A stretch of 33,507 nucleotides of DNA from NCBI GenBank assembly GCA_018816555.1, contig JAHIVT010000183.1, positions 1 to 33,507 of the forward strand, in the 5' to 3' direction. The stretch comes from Pseudomonadota bacterium (GTDB lineage: Bacteria > Desulfobacterota > Desulfobulbia > Desulfobulbales > SURF-16). The translations under genes and the position numbers were made by a program. The notes beneath the pieces are model-generated. The model did not search any database and was not told where the DNA came from. It saw only the letters and a list, made by a program, of their open reading frames with translations. The first letter of the stretch is position 1; every line of letters begins with the position of its first letter. Below are positions 29,164 through 33,507 of this stretch, piece after piece.

Positions 29164-30456
29164 ATGAGCCTGCAGCACCCCCTTCGCATGCCATGCCTGG
29201 TTTTTGCCAATGAACGAGGTGAAATCCAGGATTTCCCGGAACTTGAGATGGCCGGGCGCAGCGGCTCCTGGTATTTGCGACCAAAACTGACCGATCTCAT
29301 TCCCCTGCCCGAGGGAAGTGAACTATTTGTCCTGCCGCAGCGAAATCCCATCGGTATTGAAAAAGATTCCGGCGATCCCGTGCTGCTTGACACAAACCCC
29401 TTTGATTCCCGCAACGGCATCCAGGCCGTGGCAGCCTTCATGGCCCCGGCACATACGGCGATTTTTTCCGCCGCCTTTGAAAAAAGATCTCCTGATATTG
29501 ATCCCCTGCCCCTTTTTGCCTATACCGCGGTGGGATGGCTTGACGACCGCTTCTGGGTGTGCGCCTTTCGCAGCGATGAGGACATCCGCCAGGACAGCGC
29601 CGGGTTTCATCCCGGTCGCATCCGCACAATGACTGAAAAAAAATTAAAGGCCTTCCCGAACAACAGGCTCATCCAGCATCTGGGCAAATGCTGCCTCACC
29701 TACAGCTGCCCGGCGGCAAAAAACTTTTTTCTCGGCCGCTATGAAGCCCCGCTTCCCACCTCGCCGGGCTGCAACGCCCAATGCGTGGGATGCATTTCCC
29801 TGCAGGCCTCGGGCTGCTGCCCCTCCACCCAGGACCGCATCAAGTTCGTTCCCAGTCCGGCGGAGATCGCTGAAATCGCCGTCCCCCATCTTAACTCGGC
29901 ACCCAGGCCGGTGGTCAGCTTCGGCCAGGGCTGCGAAGGAGAACCCCTGCTGCAGGCCGACACCATTGACAAGGCCATCCGTCTCATCCGCAAACAAACG
30001 GACAAGGGCACCATCAATCTCAACAGCAACTCCAGTCTGCCGGAGGCTGTGGCCCGGCTGGCGGATGCAGGTCTTGATTCCATCCGGGTGAGCATGAACA
30101 GTGCCAGAAAGGGTTGCCACACCCTCTACTACCGGCCCCAGGGCTTTGACTTCAAAAACGTGCTGGAATCGATCCTGGTCATGAAAAAGGCCGGTCGCTT
30201 CGTCTCCCTCAACTACTTCATCCTGCCGGGTTTCACCGATGATCCGGATGAATTTGCCGCCCTCTGCGACCTGGTCGACCTCTACCGACCCGATCTCATC
30301 CAGCTGCGCAACCTCAACATGGACCCTGACTGGTATTTCGAGGTGGTGCAGCATCCGGCCCGGGAAAAACCCATGGGCATGCGCAACTGGCTGGAGCAGC
30401 TCAAACAGCGTTTCCCGGAGCTGCGCTTCGGCTATTTCAATCCCCCCCTGCGATAA
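29164..30456 (+). CDS. Radical SAM protein with long N-terminal region
   Basis: A 430-residue protein. The radical SAM cluster motif C-N-A-Q-C-V-G-C (Cys203, Cys207, Cys210; CxxxCxxC) binds a [4Fe-4S] cluster and SAM. It is placed unusually far in: 200 residues precede it, ending with G-K-C-C-L-T-Y-S-C-P-A-A-K-N-F-F. The SAM-binding barrel follows (F-G-Q-G-C-E-G-E-P, then I-N-L-N-S-N-S and S-I-R-V-S-M-N-S). The substrate is unknown. It follows the conserved unknown gene by 15 bases and is closed by a terminator at 30460-30494. No clear ribosome binding site precedes the ATG. Confidence 0.92.
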   Translation: MSLQHPLRMPCLVFANERGEIQDFPELEMAGRSGSWYLRPKLTDLIPLPEGSELFVLPQRNPIGIEKDSGDPVLLDTNPFDSRNGIQAVAAFMAPAHTAIFSAAFEKRSPDIDPLPLFAYTAVGWLDDRFWVCAFRSDEDIRQDSAGFHPGRIRTMTEKKLKAFPNNRLIQHLGKCCLTYSCPAAKNFFLGRYEAPLPTSPGCNAQCVGCISLQASGCCPSTQDRIKFVPSPAEIAEIAVPHLNSAPRPVVSFGQGCEGEPLLQADTIDKAIRLIRKQTDKGTINLNSNSSLPEAVARLADAGLDSIRVSMNSARKGCHTLYYRPQGFDFKNVLESILVMKKAGRFVSLNYFILPGFTDDPDEFAALCDLVDLYRPDLIQLRNLNMDPDWYFEVVQHPAREKPMGMRNWLEQLKQRFPELRFGYFNPPLR

Positions 30457-30459
30457 AAA

Positions 30460-30494
30460 AAGCCGGGACCGCACGCCCACGCGTGCCCCGGCTT
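30460..30494. terminator. Terminator between convergent genes
   Basis: AAGCCGGG (30460-30467) pairs with CCCGGCTT (30487-30494), with an inner GCACGC/GCGTGC stem and a three-base bulge. A-rich and T-rich flanks allow use from both sides. It serves the radical SAM gene and possibly the leftward peroxidase. Confidence 0.75.
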
Positions 30495-30562
30495 GTTCAT
30501 GTGACGAAGGTATGGTCAACGTCAGTCAGTTATCCGCTCAGAAGTAGCTTTTACTCATATCT

Positions 30563-31675
30563 TCAAGGCGCTGTTGGGTAAGGAACATCAGTCAAGGTCT
30601 CAAGAAAGGCCACAATAGCGTTAATATCATCCTCGCTCAATCCAAAATTACGGTTATACACATTCTCCGAAACCTCAGGGATATAACCGCTGTTGTTGTT
30701 CATAAAGGAAACCATTTCCTTCAGACTAGCGAAATAGCCGTTATGAGAATATGGCGCGGTCCTGGCAACGTTTCTCAGGGTGGGAACCTTAAATTTTCCG
30801 TTCTGGGCAGGATCACCGACAACAGGATCACCCACCGTTATTCCCAACCCTAAATCCGGCGGTGCATAATTACAGTTTAAAGTGGGATCTGCCTCACATA
30901 TTGCCAGCAACTTGTCATTCTCCGGCAGGCCGGCATTGACATATTTATAATTGGTAAACAGGGCATCGGCTCCCCCATGGCGACCATAAGCATGGCAGGT
31001 TGTACAGTTCTGCATGAACAGTGTCTTGCCTTGTGCCGCTTTGCCTTTTAACTTTTGCGTGTCAAACACGGAGGTGAACCTGGTGACCTCGAAAGAACGC
31101 TCAAAGGCGGCGATGGCCCTGGCGATATTATCGTAGGCAACATCCACGTCAAGGTTCGGATCACTGAGATCCTCATTATAGACTTTAAAATAATCCGAAG
31201 AAATTGCTGGATCCTTCGCTAACGAAGCAATGATTGCATCCTTACTAGGCATGTTCATCTCCACCGGATTCAATGGTGGCCCCTGGGCCTGCTCTGCCAA
31301 CGGATCATGCAGCGTGTGACCAGTAGCCCGCCCATCCCAGAACATGCCGCCTACATACTCACCTGATTGATCCAAGTGCAGCATCGGGCTGAAACCGGCG
31401 TAAGCCGCGCTCGGCGCATTTCTGCCTCCAGTTGATACACCGTCAGCACCAACCGAAACCATGCTATTTACAGGATCAAGCAAGTTGTCCGGATCGGCGA
31501 AACCGGAAAAGGGACTATGACAACTGGCACAGGACTGCGTCTCATTATAGGACATAAACGTGCTGTTGTAGATATCTTTTCCAAGCGTCTCCACATCCGT
31601 AAGCGTTGCGGCGGAAACAGAGCCTGCGCCGATAAACAGAGAAAAGACTGCTGCAGTTGCAAGAACTTTTTTCAT
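30563..31675 (-). CDS. Di-haem cytochrome c peroxidase family protein
   Basis: A 370-residue periplasmic protein. Signal peptide about residues 1-22 (V-S-A). Two c-type haem sites, C-A-S-C-H (49-53) and C-T-T-C-H (224-228), are spaced as in cytochrome c peroxidase/MauG proteins. Segments G-G-R-N-A-P-S, F-W-D-G-R-A and V-P-T-L-R-N-V-A-R-T-A-P-Y-S-H-N-G are hallmarks of the family. It should reduce hydrogen peroxide with electrons from cytochrome c. The ATG at 31675 follows AAGGAG by six bases; the longer frame upstream to 31789 is rejected because it lacks a site and a clean signal peptide. A perfect palindrome with 9-base arms lies about 37 bases upstream. Confidence 0.93.
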   Translation of the reverse strand: MKKVLATAAVFSLFIGAGSVSAATLTDVETLGKDIYNSTFMSYNETQSCASCHSPFSGFADPDNLLDPVNSMVSVGADGVSTGGRNAPSAAYAGFSPMLHLDQSGEYVGGMFWDGRATGHTLHDPLAEQAQGPPLNPVEMNMPSKDAIIASLAKDPAISSDYFKVYNEDLSDPNLDVDVAYDNIARAIAAFERSFEVTRFTSVFDTQKLKGKAAQGKTLFMQNCTTCHAYGRHGGADALFTNYKYVNAGLPENDKLLAICEADPTLNCNYAPPDLGLGITVGDPVVGDPAQNGKFKVPTLRNVARTAPYSHNGYFASLKEMVSFMNNNSGYIPEVSENVYNRNFGLSEDDINAIVAFLETLTDVPYPTAP

Positions 31676-31711
31676 TTTGAACTCCTTTTTCATTGTTGAA
31701 ATTTTGTTGCC

Positions 31712-31735
31712 ATTATTTGTCAGATAACAAATAAT
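31712..31735 (-). promoter_or_regulatory. Palindromic operator candidate for the peroxidase
   Basis: ATTATTTGT (31712-31720), spacer of six, ACAAATAAT (31727-31735), a perfect dyad upstream of the peroxidase ATG. A loosely Fur-like AATGATGATTATT lies next to it further upstream. The regulator is not known; peroxide- or iron-responsive control would fit. Confidence 0.5.
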
Positions 31736-31939
31736 CATCATTACGATTCTCATCGTATTTAGATTTTCACAAAAGAAGCAATGTGGCATTTTGTCGCATG
31801 ATGCTTTGTCGCAGGGAAACTGAGGAGAGATCAGCTTTATTGCTTTTTTGATAGCGCGAAACTATAGTGGTCATATTTAAAAACGAATTTCCTGCGCAAA
31901 ATGTTCCATCCCCGACAAAAAAAAGGAGGAATCTGACAG

Positions 31940-33007
31940 ATGCCCAAAAACAGCGAGATCATGTCCGGCTCCTCTCCGGCATCGCCAAGTAAAAGCCTCT
32001 ATCTGGCCCGGGATATCCTGGGCGTCAGGCTTCGCTTCTCCCTGCGCCAGACCTATTGCGACGACACCGGCGACCTGCTGCGGTACCGGGAAATCTTTGA
32101 TCTGGGGGACAGCCCCCAGCAATTCATCGTCTACCTGGGAGACCATGGCTACAGCGTGGACGATAAAGTGACAGACGCCATCGCGCCTTTTATTGACGGC
32201 GATGTTGAGGGGATGCTGGAAAAACTCCTGTGGCCCTTTGTCAGACCGGACATCCGCGCCAAACTTGAACAGTTCATGAACCGGGGCTCCTACAAACGCC
32301 TCTCGCCGGTAAGCGCGGCAGAAAAAGAGGCGATCGCCAACGAAATACATCTGTTTGACCGACGGAGACTCCACTACCTCTTCTACGGCGCGGTAGATCA
32401 GAGCGGCCTGTACCGGATGCCCGACAAGCTGTGCCGCAGCCTGCTCGGCAAATCGCGGGACGAGAAGGAACAGTATTTCGTTGCCAGCGAACAGGTTTTT
32501 TATGCGGACCAGGTGAAGGAGTACCTGTTCACCATTTTCAATCTGCAGCAGCATTTCAGCGAATCATTCGCCCGCATCATGCCCCAGGCCCTGAACCAGG
32601 ACCAGCTTGACACCTTTTTTGTCGATGAACTCTGCCGCCTCAGCCGCGACACGACTTTCTGGCAGGGCATGGCGCCGGCAAAAGGTCTGCAGCCCTATCT
32701 GATCCGCTATCTGATTATGTTTTTTGATTATGATTTCAGTGCCAGCCAGGCCATCAATGACTATATCAGGCAGTTCATGAACAGCCACCGCCAGTTTCGT
32801 TTCCCAAAAAAGAAAAGCGGCATGACGACAGACAAGGCTGTTGAAATATTTGGCGAACCTGCCGAAAAACTCACCAAACTGAACAAAAAGGAACTCACCA
32901 AACTGTACCGCAAGAAGGCGAAAGTGCTCCATCCCGACACCGGGGGAGAACACAATGATTTTGTCAGACTGACAGAGGCCTTTGAACAGTTGCTCCGGCA
33001 ACGTTGA
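31940..33007 (+). CDS. Protein with a C-terminal J domain
   Basis: A 355-residue protein with no signal peptide. The first 280 residues are unrecognised, helical and charged. The last 70 residues form a J domain, with the H-P-D tripeptide at 331-333 (in V-L-H-P-D-T-G-G-E) and preceding helix K-K-E-L-T-K-L-Y-R-K-K-A. It should recruit an Hsp70 (DnaK) to a specific client. The domain is at the C-terminus, so this is not a DnaJ chaperone but a dedicated co-chaperone. AAAGGAGG lies upstream of the ATG. The YcaO-type gene starts 137 bases further on the same strand; the possible link is discussed as a finding. Confidence 0.82.
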   Translation: MPKNSEIMSGSSPASPSKSLYLARDILGVRLRFSLRQTYCDDTGDLLRYREIFDLGDSPQQFIVYLGDHGYSVDDKVTDAIAPFIDGDVEGMLEKLLWPFVRPDIRAKLEQFMNRGSYKRLSPVSAAEKEAIANEIHLFDRRRLHYLFYGAVDQSGLYRMPDKLCRSLLGKSRDEKEQYFVASEQVFYADQVKEYLFTIFNLQQHFSESFARIMPQALNQDQLDTFFVDELCRLSRDTTFWQGMAPAKGLQPYLIRYLIMFFDYDFSASQAINDYIRQFMNSHRQFRFPKKKSGMTTDKAVEIFGEPAEKLTKLNKKELTKLYRKKAKVLHPDTGGEHNDFVRLTEAFEQLLRQR

Positions 33008-33144
33008 GGACTTGCAAAAATCCAGAAATAAGGTAAAAAGCCATCTCCGGCGCAATGAACCGCAGAAATAATCTGCCGGTCAGATCAGGATAGATTTTCC
33101 GGGTTTCGCATAAAAAAAAGATTTGCTGCACGAGAGGACACTTC

Positions 33145-33507
33145 ATGGAAAAAAAAGCAATTCGCCTTGCCGACTGTTTCAAACAGTACACCCTTGATCA
33201 GGACAAGGTGTGCACCCCCACGGAAACGGTCAACCGTTTCAAACAGCGATTAAAAGAACAGAACCTTGACGTGCTGAAAGAGGTGCAGCGTATTGACAAC
33301 GGACGGCTGGACATCCCGGTCTATTTCAGTGTGTGCGGCAAAGACGCCCTGGAAATCATCGGCACCAAAAAACAGATGGGCAAGGGCAGCACCCCGGAAC
33401 AGTCACAGGCCAGCGCCTGCATGGAATTGGGCGAGCGCTTCAGCTTTTTCAGTTTCATGAAAAATGCTGATAATTTTATCCATGACACCTATGCCAATCT
33501 GAAAAAA
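33145..33507 (+). CDS. YcaO-domain protein, start only
   Basis: A frame from ATG 33145 that is open to the window edge (121 codons, no stop). GAGAGGA lies about six bases upstream. The sequence includes D-N-G-R-L-D-I-P-V-Y-F-S-V-C-G and M-G-K-G-S-T-P-E-Q-S-Q-A-S-A-C-M-E-L-G-E-R-F-S, a typical YcaO-family signature with the ATP/Mg-binding E-x3-E-R pattern. YcaO enzymes use ATP to make azolines, thioamides or amidines on peptides or proteins, or to activate sulfur transfer. The rest of the protein lies beyond the window, so completeness and subtype are unknown. Confidence 0.87.
   Translation, partial: MEKKAIRLADCFKQYTLDQDKVCTPTETVNRFKQRLKEQNLDVLKEVQRIDNGRLDIPVYFSVCGKDALEIIGTKKQMGKGSTPEQSQASACMELGERFSFFSFMKNADNFIHDTYANLKK

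Overview
The window reads as chromosomal DNA of a Gram-negative anaerobe of the Desulfobacterota, most likely a Desulfobulbales-type relative. This is inferred from a small siroheme sulfite-reductase-like protein, a di-haem cytochrome c peroxidase, PAS sensor kinases with a Cys/His-rich insert, a MerR-type regulator with a cysteine-rich tail and several families I know mainly from this group. Most genes are GC-rich. The stretch from about 17.0 to 19.3 kb is visibly AT-rich and differs from both sides. No tRNA, rRNA, CRISPR array or transposase gene was found.

Layout. 0-3.5 kb: MFS transporter, a cold-shock protein with a long structured leader, and an ABC-F ATPase of the YbiT type behind a terminator-like hairpin. 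3.6-7.8 kb: a leftward MerR-type regulator and an unlisted 38-residue membrane peptide, divergent from an exported MsrA, a Cys-rich miniprotein and a conserved unknown; then a leftward EI24-type membrane protein and a small coiled-coil protein. 7.9-16.5 kb: a BvgS-like hybrid sensor kinase, a small exported peptide, an OmpA-family protein, a PAS histidine kinase and a seven-bladed propeller protein ending in a dockerin-like calcium loop. 16.9-19.25 kb: a leftward integron gene-cassette cluster with no integrase in view. 19.8-26 kb: a small motility-type protein, cysteine desulfurase, pRiA4b ORF-3 protein, a TerC/DUF3108 pair, a cupin behind a probable CRP/FNR-type promoter, aldo/keto reductase and PpnP. 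26.3-33.5 kb: RF3, small sulfite reductase, a conserved unknown, a radical SAM protein, cytochrome c peroxidase, a J-domain protein and the start of a YcaO-family protein that runs off the edge.

The main discovery is the cassette cluster. Two attC-like sites lie on the minus strand (about 18383-18478 and 16887-16976). Each has imperfect inverted L boxes with a single extra base in L'', as expected for folded attC. One cassette carries a HEPN-domain protein. Its leading bases (19238-19245) match the R'' box at its end, as expected of a true cassette. The second carries a coiled-coil, two-transmembrane protein split by an apparent one-base frameshift in a T5 run. Integron cassettes are a known reservoir of phage-defence genes, so these two are candidates for undescribed defence or toxin functions.

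The intergenic DNA is also rich in palindromic repeats: a REP/BIME-like pair, a two-copy dispersed repeat, a dRS3-like repeat and a nested inverted repeat. Several genes have clear palindromic operator candidates (cupin, ppnP, cytochrome c peroxidase, msrA/MerR region). Functional calls rest on motif recognition by eye; no database search was possible.
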